This document shows, piece by piece, positions 9,697-20,000 of a stretch of DNA of 64,000 bases. The stretch spans positions 248,001-312,000 of the forward strand of contig VKHL01000002.1 of assembly GCA_015146655.1 (NCBI GenBank), given 5' to 3'. Within the stretch, counting starts at the first letter, position 1, and each line of letters begins with the position of its first letter. Made by a program: the position numbers and the translations under genes. Below the pieces are notes generated by a model. It searched no databases, was not told the origin of the DNA, and saw nothing but the letters and a program-made list of their open reading frames with translations. Source of the stretch: Ochromonas danica. Lineage: Eukaryota; Sar; Chrysophyceae; Chromulinales; Chromulinaceae.

Positions 9697-10212
9697 ATGT
9701 CCAAGGAATGGCTTCTAACACTTCATGAAAAGTTAAGTCATCGTAATGAGACTCAATGGATGAAGTATAAACATATCTATGAGGAATATCATCGAGTCTT
9801 CCAAGAACACATTCTCCAAGAAGCCCAACACACCTCTCTCAAGCACAAGTTTGTCCTCCTAGAGCATGCTGTTGCCGAATTAACACAAAAGGAAGATTAT
9901 TTACAAGCGATATCAACTGTTAAAAGCTTCTTAACTTCGATGCAAATGGATCTTTTTAATGGAAGTGGTAGGGGTGACAGTCTACACGCGGTGCTGGATC
10001 TTCATCGTGTAGTCTATGATCAGAGAAAGAGAATAAAAGATCTTCAAGATGAAAATATACTAGCTAAAGAGGAATATAAGCATGCTTTAGATCAGATTGC
10101 GGATCTCAGGGCGGAGGTGGAAACGCTGAATCAGAAAGGTGACCAATCAACGTCCCAACAACGCAATCAGCAGCAAGCATTGGAAACAAGTGAGTCCGAG
10201 GTGAAGAGCTGA
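9697..10212 (+). CDS. Coiled-coil protein, possibly ATG16-like
   Basis: A single exon of 171 residues from the ATG at 9697. Nearly the whole protein is predicted helix: a charged N-terminal helix, a linker with N-G-S-G-R-G-D at about 88-94, a coiled coil at about 100-145 (QRKRIKDLQDENILAKEEY), and a Gln/Ser-rich tail. The start, 'W-L-L-T-L-H-E-K-L-S-H-R-N', then 'Y-K-H-I-Y-E-E-Y', resembles the ATG5-binding helix of ATG16 proteins (Trp, then L-x-x-R-N/D, then I-x-x-x-Y). Yeast Atg16 is also a short coiled-coil protein without WD repeats. I rate ATG16 identity as a hypothesis only, since the usual end of the ATG16 coiled coil (RWM) is absent. Confidence 0.6.
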   Translation: MSKEWLLTLHEKLSHRNETQWMKYKHIYEEYHRVFQEHILQEAQHTSLKHKFVLLEHAVAELTQKEDYLQAISTVKSFLTSMQMDLFNGSGRGDSLHAVLDLHRVVYDQRKRIKDLQDENILAKEEYKHALDQIADLRAEVETLNQKGDQSTSQQRNQQQALETSESEVKS

Positions 10213-10328
10213 TGATGATGCACCGTGCTTATTACCACTATGACCACAGTAAAATAATGGGGAAGTTTTTTTGGCTTGTCATATACGTGAATTGTGTCTT
10301 TGTACATTGTAAACATTGAAGTTCATAA

Positions 10329-13300
10329 CTAAAATACCACTATACTGCCTATCTTCTGCTTGTCTCCACTCATCACTTCTTCATCATTGACAGTGCTGCT
10401 ATCATCTTTTCTACCTTCGGTATGCTCTGAAGAAAGCATACTAACCTGACTTCCAACTCGGGTGAAGCTGCGCATCCACTGACTGCTCTTCCCAAGCTTA
10501 TCAAGACCAGAAATTTGTGGAATGGAACTATCATCACCACTACCGCCATCTCTATTGTCTGTTAGAGAGATTATACGAGCATATAGAGCGGCTTCCTCTT
10601 CTCGCAAATTGTGTACCATCACAATACAATTCTTTCCAAGTTGCTGGTAGACCTCCCAACTGCTTCTTTCAGCTTGTGGAGCATTTAACATAGTAGAAGG
10701 ATAAAATGAATGCTCTTCAAGATATTTTGCAACCGCTTCGAGATCTCGTCGCTTCATCCCTCGATTCCTATAGATGCTAACAAGATATAGTTCGCTCAGT
10801 ATAAGCCAGCAATGAAAAACAATGAAAAGAAGCTGACCTCAACCAATATAGTTTATGTCGGCGAAAAATATTTTTGATAGATCTATCAATGGGCATCGTG
10901 ACACATTCAAGAAGGTTTAAGAGGGCTGGCAAACTTGCACGATTGCCAGCAACACTCAATGTCGTAACTGTTGCCAATGTAGCATTGATGTAGCTGTGCG
11001 GATGTGACGATGACAAAACACTATTATTCGCCGTATGATAAGACCTTTTTAAAGCATCAGCTAGAGCATATAAGCCTTCATCTTCAATCGCATTGCCGGA
11101 AAGGTCAAGATAAATCAGCTGTTTCATCGTGGGAAGTACTTCAGCCAATGCTATGCACCCACTATCCGTGATATGAGCATTGCTCAAAGTCAGCTTCATG
11201 ATGCACGGATCATCATAGAGTGCCTGAGATAGCATAGCTGCACCATAATCTCCTATAGGGAAGTACTTCAAGTTCGTGTGAGTTGATAACTCAGTGACTT
11301 CCCGATACAGTTTATTCCAAATATCATCCTCATCTTCAGACTCGTGTTGATCTCTATGAGAAAAAGGTTGAGACTTGCGACTTGATTGCTTTGTACCAGA
11401 AGCAACAGATGACTTTATACTGTTGCTCACTGGAGAAAATACCGGGGACTTGGCAGAAAGTTTGGGATTGGCCATTACATTCTGCTTACTCTGCGTTCTG
11501 ACGATCATTCCAGCAGGATTGTCTCTTGGTAGCATTCCATCACCACTGTTTTGCAAATTCGCCCTCAAGTCAATACGATTAGACCTTTTTGAAGAAGATA
11601 GATTAGAGTCAGATTTCTGAGATAGATATGCACTGGATTTCGAGGAAGGCAACAAACGCCGACTTTGTATACTGTACAAGGCTTCAATATAAGGTGCTAC
11701 ATAGCCATCTTCATGAAAGACGGGAATAGAAGAAGTAGTGGTTTTCCTGCTTGAAGCGGGAGGAAAAGAAGTTCGACCACTTTCACTGGGTCCTTGATCA
11801 GTTCGCTTGGTATTATATCTACGCGAAGGTGTATTTTCTCCAAATAATAAGCGATCAGATATAGTATGAGGTGATGTTACCAAATGCTTTCGACTGATGG
11901 AATTTCGACTGTTCTCAAAGTCACTTCGTGAACCTTGGTGGGCAGGGATAGTGTCCAACTCATCTATCTCTTGCATTGTTTTCTCCAAAGATTCAAGGGA
12001 TATAAACTTTAATTTTTCAAGGCCCTTTGCCTTTGATTGGAGCAATGACTTTGGCTCAAGAGCATTTTTTCCTTCCTCTTTTCCAACTTTGTTTTTCGCA
12101 GTATATTCTCTGTACAAGGCAACCAGAGCATTTCTATTTCCGGTAGCTAAGAGGGTTTCATGGCCACTGACTTGTTCCAACTGGTTTCCTAATTTCACGG
12201 ATCCTAGGAGTGATAGCCCATGCAGTTCAGATGGTTTCCGACCATTTTCAAGACCGTGTTCTCGGATGATTCGATTATACTTTTGTTTCTCTACCATATG
12301 GATAATATCTTGTAGGCTATTTTTCGTCCAAACATCTTCTAGGTGCAAAGGTGGTCGTGGCTTTAGTCGCTTTCCTTCTATAGAGCTTTGTAAAGACCCA
12401 TCGTCAACCTCAGCTGTTCCCTCAGGCTCAATTGAGTTCGCTGGTAAAACAGATTCAATAAGCTTGTCCCAATCAATAGAGGGTGCCACATACCCTTGCG
12501 GTACCTCCCAAGTAGTTTCTCCTGTAGCAGAGTTGAAATAATAGTCTTCACCTTGGTCCGTTGTATATTTCGTCCAGACATGAGTTGCATCACCATCAGC
12601 ATTCACCGGATGGTGATCAGAGAGTACAATGCTATCATGCTCAGACAACTTCTCATCACTATCCAAGCTGAATTGCCGAGGTAAATGCGGTTTACCGGGA
12701 GGAAGGACAGAAGACGAGCTCTCGTCCTCTAAAAGGCTGCTCCCTTCTCCTTCTTGAGAAGATTCTCCCAGGTGCTTTTGCCCCAAGGAGTTTTGAGAAG
12801 ACTGACTCGGATCTAAATGTTGATCTTCATCTTGCTCTTTTGGTAGTTCGAATTCCATCCAAGGTGCCTCAGCTTGAATCTTGGCAGCGACCTCACTCAT
12901 GGAGGGTTTCATCTTGATTGACTTCGACTTTGGGCTGTATGGAACCGAAGACTGCACTGAGTTGAAAGACAGTCGCCGACGAGTCTTCATAGAAACAATA
13001 TGCGGACTGACTTCCACCTGTTGCAAGGCTTGAGGTAACTCGTGATAAAGCAATCGTCCGTGGTGGATCAACCTCCACGCCTCTTCCTCCAAACGAGAAC
13101 AACGAAAAGTTCTCGGCAATCTCTTCAAACTCAAGGGGTCAATATTATTAACGATATATCTTTTGGCATCGTAAGTCATGTTAGCTGAATCGGTTTTATA
13201 TGTTTCCAGAAGCAATTGCTGAGGGGTGACACCTTGCTGATTTGCCATAGTGACATCCGCCTTCATGAAGAGGAGCATGTAAATTGAGAGAAGCTTGCGG

Positions 13301-13641
13301 TTGCGAATAGCATAATGTAATGCAGTGTCTCCAAGAAAGCAATGAATTCGAATCGTCCAAAGATAACCCTCATAGCCCAACACGGTGGTTTGAGCATTGA
13401 TGTTAACTTTGGGTTTGTAATCTGAATCAACTAGCTCACCGAGGTTAACACAATCATCTACATCAATGGCTTGAATGACCTTCCTTCCCCAAGAAAGATC
13501 ATGGGCTTCATATCCTTTGCCATGCTTCAACTCTGTGGCGATGAATTGCTTGATGCTGCTTCCTGGTGGCAAGACAAGATCACTATCATCTTCATCACTC
13601 TTTTCATCTGCTTTATCAGGTAATACAACACCATTTCTCAT
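10329..13641 (-). CDS. Ankyrin-WW-leucine-rich-repeat protein
   Basis: Exons 13641-10838 and 10776-10329 (61-nt intron, donor GTCAGC) give 1,083 residues. Ankyrin-like repeats lie at about 104-145 (GDTALHYAIRNRKLL). A WW domain lies at about 354-385 (VWTKYTTDQGEDYYFNSATG, then ETTWEVP, with both tryptophans and the tyrosine block). A long Ser-rich disordered stretch follows, then two to three leucine-rich repeats at about 815-870 (LIYLDLSGNAIEDEGLYALA). The C-terminal exon adds a helical segment and another disordered tail. All parts are protein-interaction modules, so this is probably a cytosolic scaffold; WW domains bind proline motifs. The ATG at 13641 is chosen because the frame is closed by a stop eight codons after a more upstream ATG. 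Confidence 0.82.
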
Positions 13642-13720
13642 TATTAAGCTCTTTATTCGCTTTTTGTCCAGCAACTAACGTTCAATCCTTCTTCCCATAC
13701 GGAAGGGAAAGGTTGACAAT

Positions 13721-13733
13721 CTTCTTAAGTTAA
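13721..13733 (-). promoter_or_regulatory. TTAACTTAAGAAG promoter element
   Basis: On the minus strand this reads TTAACTTAAGAAG and lies 80 nt upstream of the ankyrin-WW start codon. It is identical to 13 bases of the right arm of the palindrome before WDR59 apart from the first base pair context. The role is inferred from recurrence. Confidence 0.45.
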
Positions 13734-13842
13734 TTGCGTGAAACTGCTAAACTGCTGCTCTGCTCTGTGAAGGGTGTGAGAGAAATCAGAAAATTTGGGT
13801 TGTGGGACAAGAAGAGCGAGACCGCCGGAACGTCCACTCCTC

Positions 13843-14034
13843 TGCACACGGCAGTTTGGCCCGGCAAGTCACCCCTGTAACGTTTTTTTCGTTTTCGTTG
13901 GGAAAAAGTCTGTTTTTTGGCAGCATAAACGGTCTTTTCGGGATGGTCATCAGCAGACTCCGAAAACCGAAAACGAAATTTTTTGTACCAGGGGTGACTT
14001 TCCAGCTCTGAGTGGGGCGAGTTTGCCGTGTGCA
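13843..14034. repeat. Imperfect long inverted repeat (foldback)
   Basis: The left arm 13843-13899 and the right arm 13968-14034 share three blocks in inverted order: TGCACACGGCA, AAGTCACCCCTG and TTTCGTTTTCG. Between them are mismatches and a 5-10 nt length difference. The spacer is about 68 bp. No clear target-site duplication was seen. It could be a small foldback or MITE-like element, or a mirrored set of promoter sites serving both divergent genes. Confidence 0.65.
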
Positions 14035-14226
14035 CCCGATACTATACTCCAACTCTAACAGCTGAAAGAGAGAGCCGAGACGGTCCATCGTTGACACAGT
14101 TAAACAACAATCACACCATTTCATCCTGTATTGACAACATTATAAAACAGTTTATTAGCTTTTTCTTTTCTATTTTGCAAGTCTGTTCTCTATCACAGTG
14201 GTTTTAACATCTCGTTTCAAGCTGTG

Positions 14227-16792
14227 ATGAAGGAGGTTTTTGCTTTGTATTATGTCATTTGGCTGCTATGTACAGCCTTTGCGTTTGGAAGTCTTGTAGA
14301 AAAATATCGAAAAAGAAGTCCCGAAAGCAAATCTATGACAGATGAAGAGTTTGACTTTGACTGGATCAGCTATCTGGATATGAACCGTGACGTAGAAGGA
14401 TCTAAAGGCGATCACGAGCTTGCTTGGCAGCATTATCATATTTTTGGCAAAAAGGAAAAACGAATCTTTCCCAGACGTTTTCCTAGTGATCAAAGCCTTT
14501 CAGAGATGGAAGTCAAGTTGAACTCTTTCTTGGCACAGTCCTCCTCCTTCACATCCGCCAATAATCGTACATTAGTGATTTACCACATTCCTCCTGTGCC
14601 AGACACCACTTCGCACGATGCTTTAATAAACACGCTTAAGTTTTTCGTCGCTGCTGTGAAGAAAGATCCATTTGAAAATAGCTCTAATTTCTACATTTTC
14701 AATGTCATGCTGGATGAGAGCAGCCCCTACGTGCGATACCTCCCTCTTGATCAGAAGAATGTTGCTTTGTTATCTTGGAATGGACCATATGAGCAAAATC
14801 TTATTCAGATTCGTACCATGGATCTCTTCCACGTAACAGGATTGACTGAACATTTCGGCTTCTACTTGTTTAATGATATATATACACGGGGACCTTTCAC
14901 TGGAAATGAAAGTGGAAAATGGCTACAAAGCTATCGTGATCTTTTCAACGGACCTCATAACATTGGCCTTGTCGGTTCTTCGTTTTCTTGTGAGCTGGTA
15001 CCTCACGTGCAGAATTTTTCTTGGTCGATAAAACGAGAGGTAATCCCTCTCCTGATGTCAGCGTTCAATCTGCGTCGCAATCATAAACAATGGAAGAGTG
15101 TTGTTCGATATAATCTTCAGTACCTTTCTGTCTTGGTTAAGAAGAGATACAATGTAACTTCTTTTCTTTATCATAATCGTCTGCAAGAACCTTATTTCAC
15201 TGGATCTTGTTTGTCCACAAACGGACCACCAAACGTTCGCTGGGATAGTGAGAGGAGTATGGACAACCCTGTCAACTGGTGTGATCTCACATTGACAGAT
15301 GTTCCATTTATCCCCTGGAATTACCTAAGATCGCATCACATTTGTGACACAGTTCGAGAAGCGTTGATTTCCCACCTATTCGATGCTGATCGTCGCTTTC
15401 CCGATGAACAGTTTTTTGTGCCCGAAACTGTAATTGGAGGATATCTTCACGACGTGTCCCTCCAATATCATGAAGAAATGTATATTGGTAGTGTTGCCAA
15501 ACAACTATCAACCAGTCGTTCTGACGCTGAGCGTCGCGATAGCAACTTACTGGCTGATCAGGTTAGTCTCACGCCTATCCGTGCCGACTTCACATTTTCA
15601 TTGAATGCTAACAATTATTGGCTTGTTTGCTCCATAGGTTTGCTTATTGGTGTGCTCGTCTTATGTCCACAGCCAAGATCGGAATGTCTCGCTTCTCGAC
15701 CAGGACTATTTCTCTGGATTCGACAATCTTGTTTATTGTGAGTTTAGTTTATTCCTGTTAGTCGGTTTCGTTTAGAACTTCAACTCACCATTAGATTGTT
15801 TAAACAGCATTGCAGCGGCAAACAGACAGCAATTGGATGGCATTTTTCTTCATCACGGATGAACACCCTTTTTCAAGTAAATTGAAGAAGATTTTGCAAC
15901 AATTCAATGACCCACGTCTGCAGTTTTTGCATATTCCTCGTGAGGACCGCCCTCCTTACACTGGTCTTGATGCTGGGTATACAGCCAGTGACAGTGCTCT
16001 TAGGAAGTTATTGGGTGTGAAGCAATGTGGGTATATTAGCTTGACGAATGCTGATAATATCTATGGAAGCGATCTTGTGCGGCGAGTACGCGGCATGCAA
16101 TCTAAAAGGTCTATAAGTCCAAAGATGGTTCTCGTTCCAGTTGATAGCCGCAATTTCCTTTATCAAGACCTCATGGGAAGAGCTACCCATGGAATCGACT
16201 CACAGGCTGTCTGTCGAGCTTTAATCACCGTGTTGCGAGTCAATACATTGGGACTCACTGTGCAACCCCGCCCCATTCTCGGGAAAATCGACTTGGCTGG
16301 TGTATTCTTTGATCGTAAGCAATTACAGAAAGAAAATATCTTCTTCAGTAAGTTGTTTGAATGATTCTCAAATGTAGATGGTGGTTGTTGACTGGAATGC
16401 GCTCTTTGTTTCAAAATTTAGGCAATTTTACTGATCCTGTTCGGTTTCCTTGCACTGGTTGTCAAGATGGCTATTTTACTGAATATCTAGTACAAGATCG
16501 TCATTGGCGTTATGCTCAACTACCAATCGATGGTCTACAAAGTGTTGTTTTTCACGGCCCTTCGCCAGTTTGGTGTGCTGCTGCTGGTTTGGTTTGGTTT
16601 GGGCATCCAAAAGTGAACAAAGCTCGCTGTTTCACTCATAATGTCATTATGAAGCTTCGCAAGGATGATATCGTCTTGCATAAAAGCACTGGCAAGCATC
16701 ATTTTGACTGGGCATACTATGAAGGGATGCAAAGAGTTTGCTTGAGATATACTGGCGAGGGTTATGATGCTTTCCTGCGCAAGCACAAATAA
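14227..16792 (+). CDS. Type II membrane protein, putative glycosyltransferase
   Basis: Exons 14227-15561, 15638-15737, 15808-16347 and 16422-16792 give 781 residues. The N-terminus (MKEVFALYYVIWLLCTAFAF) is a signal anchor or signal peptide. Next comes a small domain, D-W-I-S-Y-L-D-M-N-R-D-V, later A-W-Q-H-Y-H-I-F-G-K-K-E-K-R, which I know as a module attached to glycosyltransferases in protists and large DNA viruses. A central region (about 115-290) has features such as GFYLFNDIYTRGPF and GLVGSSFSCE. The C-terminal half (about 490-781) has W-M-A-F-F-F-I-T-D-E, then YISLTNADNIYGSDLVRR, which resembles the acceptor/metal-site region of GT-A folds, and ends with HWRYAQLPIDG and YEGMQRVCLRYTGEGYDAFL. 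There are several N-glycosylation sites. Golgi glycan synthesis is the best guess; donor and acceptor cannot be named. Confidence 0.65.
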
Positions 16793-17041
16793 CATCTTGA
16801 GTTAGGCATAGGGTTAGAATTCCTTAGACTATGGGAATCTCATTTTTGTTGTTGAGATTTCTCTTCGACTGTATATAATATAGTTTTCTGATATGTGTGC
16901 ATGTCTATGTGGATTATAGTGAAGATTCTGCAAATAAGATATAGATAGTGCCATATATTAGTTTTAAAAATAAGCGTTCCACTTGTAAAAGTTAAGCAAC
17001 GAGGTCTGCATTTCTCAGCCGATAAGAGATGTTGAAAACAG

Positions 17042-17048
17042 GCTTAAC
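17042..17048 (+). promoter_or_regulatory. Weak TTAACTT element before the LRR giant gene
   Basis: CTTAACTTCACC lies about 45 nt upstream of the ATG at 17090. It matches the core TTAACTT but lacks the A-AAG tail of the stronger sites, so it is a marginal case. Confidence 0.25.
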
Positions 17049-17089
17049 TTCACCGTCGTAACCGACCGACCGCACGCACCACAACAATA

Positions 17090-20000
17090 ATGGAAACGAA
17101 CACCTTTAACAATGAGATAATAGTAAAAATGGGAAATGCATATAGTTATTCCCAAATTTCTCAAGATCTTCCTGATGCTCACAATTATAAATTCTTTACA
17201 AACTTAAATATTCGTTGGTTAGAGAAGGCTGTGGTCGATCTGCGAAGTAAAGGTCGAATCACATTGAAAGAAGTCTCTGTACTGTGCTGGAAGGACTATT
17301 TTACTACCTTCAAGAAGATTAAAGACTATGTGGTTAATATCAATGTTGAGTTAGAGCGCAAGTATTGGCATCCTGCTTGTCGAGGCTATTCCATGACCCA
17401 TGCCATCCTTGACGAAGGGAGTGCAGGAGATACAGAGACAGATAACGGAGAGAATGAAGATGAGATAGATGCAGACTTTACCAATGATGAAGCATCTGAA
17501 AGCAGTGAGCTGAGTAGCCAACTCTCCCATGCAGAGGAAAAAGGGAAAAAGAAGTCACCCAAGAGGAAATCTGCAGCAACACCCTCCTCCAATAATTCAA
17601 ACTTCAATGCACAAATCAACAATCCCATATTCTTTGGGTACTCCAATCAACTTGAAGCAGACATGTTGGTGAAATCGAAAGCTATGACTAAAGCTGTACG
17701 TGATCGTGAACAGCGAGCCTTGAACAATGCGATGAAAGCACGAGCAACCATCGTGGATGCTTTTGAAAAGAAAGCTTTACAACAACATGCTTATCGAATG
17801 AAAAAGATGAATGAGTTGAGAAATTCATATGAGAATGCCAAGAAAAAGAGAGAAGAGGAATACAAGGAGGGACTTGGACAGCTACAAGGGGAACTATTGC
17901 GATTAATCAAAAATCAGAAAGCAAAAGAAGATTCTGAAGCAGAAAGAGCATTTCAGATAGAGATGGGAGATCTTATGGCTAAGCATGAAGAGAAGTCTTT
18001 CGCAGATAAAGCCAATATTAAAGACAAACGAGATGAATTGGAAGCCTTCAAGGATATGGAGGCGCAAGAGTCACCTGCCGCAGAGAGATTGGAACAATTT
18101 TCACGTCTTGAGATTCATCGTTGCGGAGAAGAGCTTCGCAAATCAATGAGTGAACTTTCTAAAATTCAAAGTGAATTTGAAGCTATTCGAGTAGAATATG
18201 AACAACGTTTAGAAGCTTACAATGCGGATGAAACGCCGAATAAGAAGATTGATAAGAGATTGATTGAGTTGAGATCGATGGCTAACATTGCCGAGACTCG
18301 ATTGAGAGAAGCGCAAGGAGTAACTGCAGCTCGTTTGGAAGATCTTGCTGATGCCAATGCACTCCTTTCGCGAGCTGTGATCGAAAAAGAGCAACAGAAT
18401 GAGTTTTTGCCTCTTTTCAACGTCACCAAGTTACCCGAGCGATACCCGCCGGCCTGTGAGGCTGTTCATCTTTTGATTTGTTGTGTCGTATTGTCCAAAG
18501 GCAGCTTTGATGAGAAACTGAACTTCCTCATTCAAAGTTTTGGAGAGGACTTTAGTTATTTGTTTAAAGTTGATTTTGTGCTTGCCTTGGGTGGAGCGAT
18601 TGCTACCTCTTTGAGAGCTCTGGGTCTCATTCAAATGATGCTGTCTACTGCGGAGCTGGAGAATCTACTCCTTAGAATCTTTTCTAGCTTTGGTCTCGAT
18701 CCTAAAAGAGATGTTTTAACCGACTATGAGACGAAGGCTTTGTTTCGATTGGTACTTTGCAAGAATGAGTTGCTGATGAAGTTGTTCCATATTTCTGCAC
18801 CTGGGGTTTATTCGGGATCTGCAGATCTTTCTTATGGAACCTATCAGTTGAACAAGATGCACCCACTCATATCTTTTGCAAGTAATTTGCTCGATTTCTC
18901 TTCTTGTCTGGATCGTGTTCATCATTCTGTGCTACGTGAGAAAGATCTGTTAGCGCCGCCTATGAAGAGAAAGATCCACGAGTTGGCAATGAGTATGGGG
19001 TTAAATGACCCGCTTGCTCCTGATTACTCTCACTTCTTTATAAAAGCCGAAAGGAAATCTTCCTACCGTGTGGAGCCTCTTGATAATGGCCTGTTTACTC
19101 ATGTTGATTTCTATTCGATGCAAAAGAAATCTCTCGCTGCAACGAAGATTCAAAGCATTGCACGGCAGTATTTGGACCGCAAGTTCTCTGAGAGGGCAAC
19201 GAAGCAGATGGCTATTCAAGAGGCAAAGTTAACAGCTATTAAAGAACTTAAGACCAGAATCTTACGAGAATATCAAAAACGGGAAAATGCTAGGGGTGTA
19301 GGTAAGATGAAATGGGATGCTGAGGTGCGGATGAAACAAGCTAAACTGCGCGCTGCAGGCCAAGCAGTGTCTCGATCTGATGTTGTAATGCTGATGGTGG
19401 AAGAAGCATTAGGAGAGGCAAACAAAGCTATCGATCAGAAGTTTCAAGAATTGCAACTTTTCTCTGAGCCAATGGTGGAGCGCAAATCGGTTCCCACCAT
19501 CGACTCTGTTCTCACCATTCCATTTCAATTTTCGACTATATACACGTTATTCGACATGAGAGATGAATCAGCAGTTTCGATAAAGATACTCGAGAGTGAT
19601 GGCCAAGGTCGAGAAATGACCGACTCGGCAGGTAAGACTGGCGATCTCATCTCGACAAAAGCTTCTACGAAAGCTTCGACCAAAGGTGAGAGCGACGATG
19701 CTTCGCTCCGACAAAGCTTGAGAGACACTGCCAGTGTAGATACAAAGGACCAGCATAGTTTATCTCAAAGCGGCGGGTCATCAACTGACATAATAGAGAA
19801 TCAGACTCCTGCTCAAGAGCGAATGATGGATATTGTTCGTGGTGTTGCCGCTGTAGCATTACTATGCTACGAAGCGTCATCTAATACGACACAGGTTACG
19901 TCAGCAAAGCAGGGAATGCCAGTGCCAGCTGTAAAGTTTGATAAGGCTTATAGGCACGGAGAGTTAGCCATGGAAGCACAATTAAGAAGAATTCTCTCTC

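Larger units (their letters stand above)
13642..14226. other. Divergent promoter region with long inverted repeat
   Basis: 585 bp separate the ankyrin-WW gene (-) from the glycosyltransferase-like gene (+). It contains a TTAACTTAAGAAG element (minus strand, 13733-13721), a short upstream frame for the minus gene (about 13701-13678) and the inverted repeat at 13843-14034. The part next to the plus gene is A/T-rich. Confidence 0.5.

Noticed and set aside
13843-14034. Classification of the inverted repeat as a proven MITE
   Set aside because: No target-site duplication and no second copy in this window; it is kept only as an inverted repeat.
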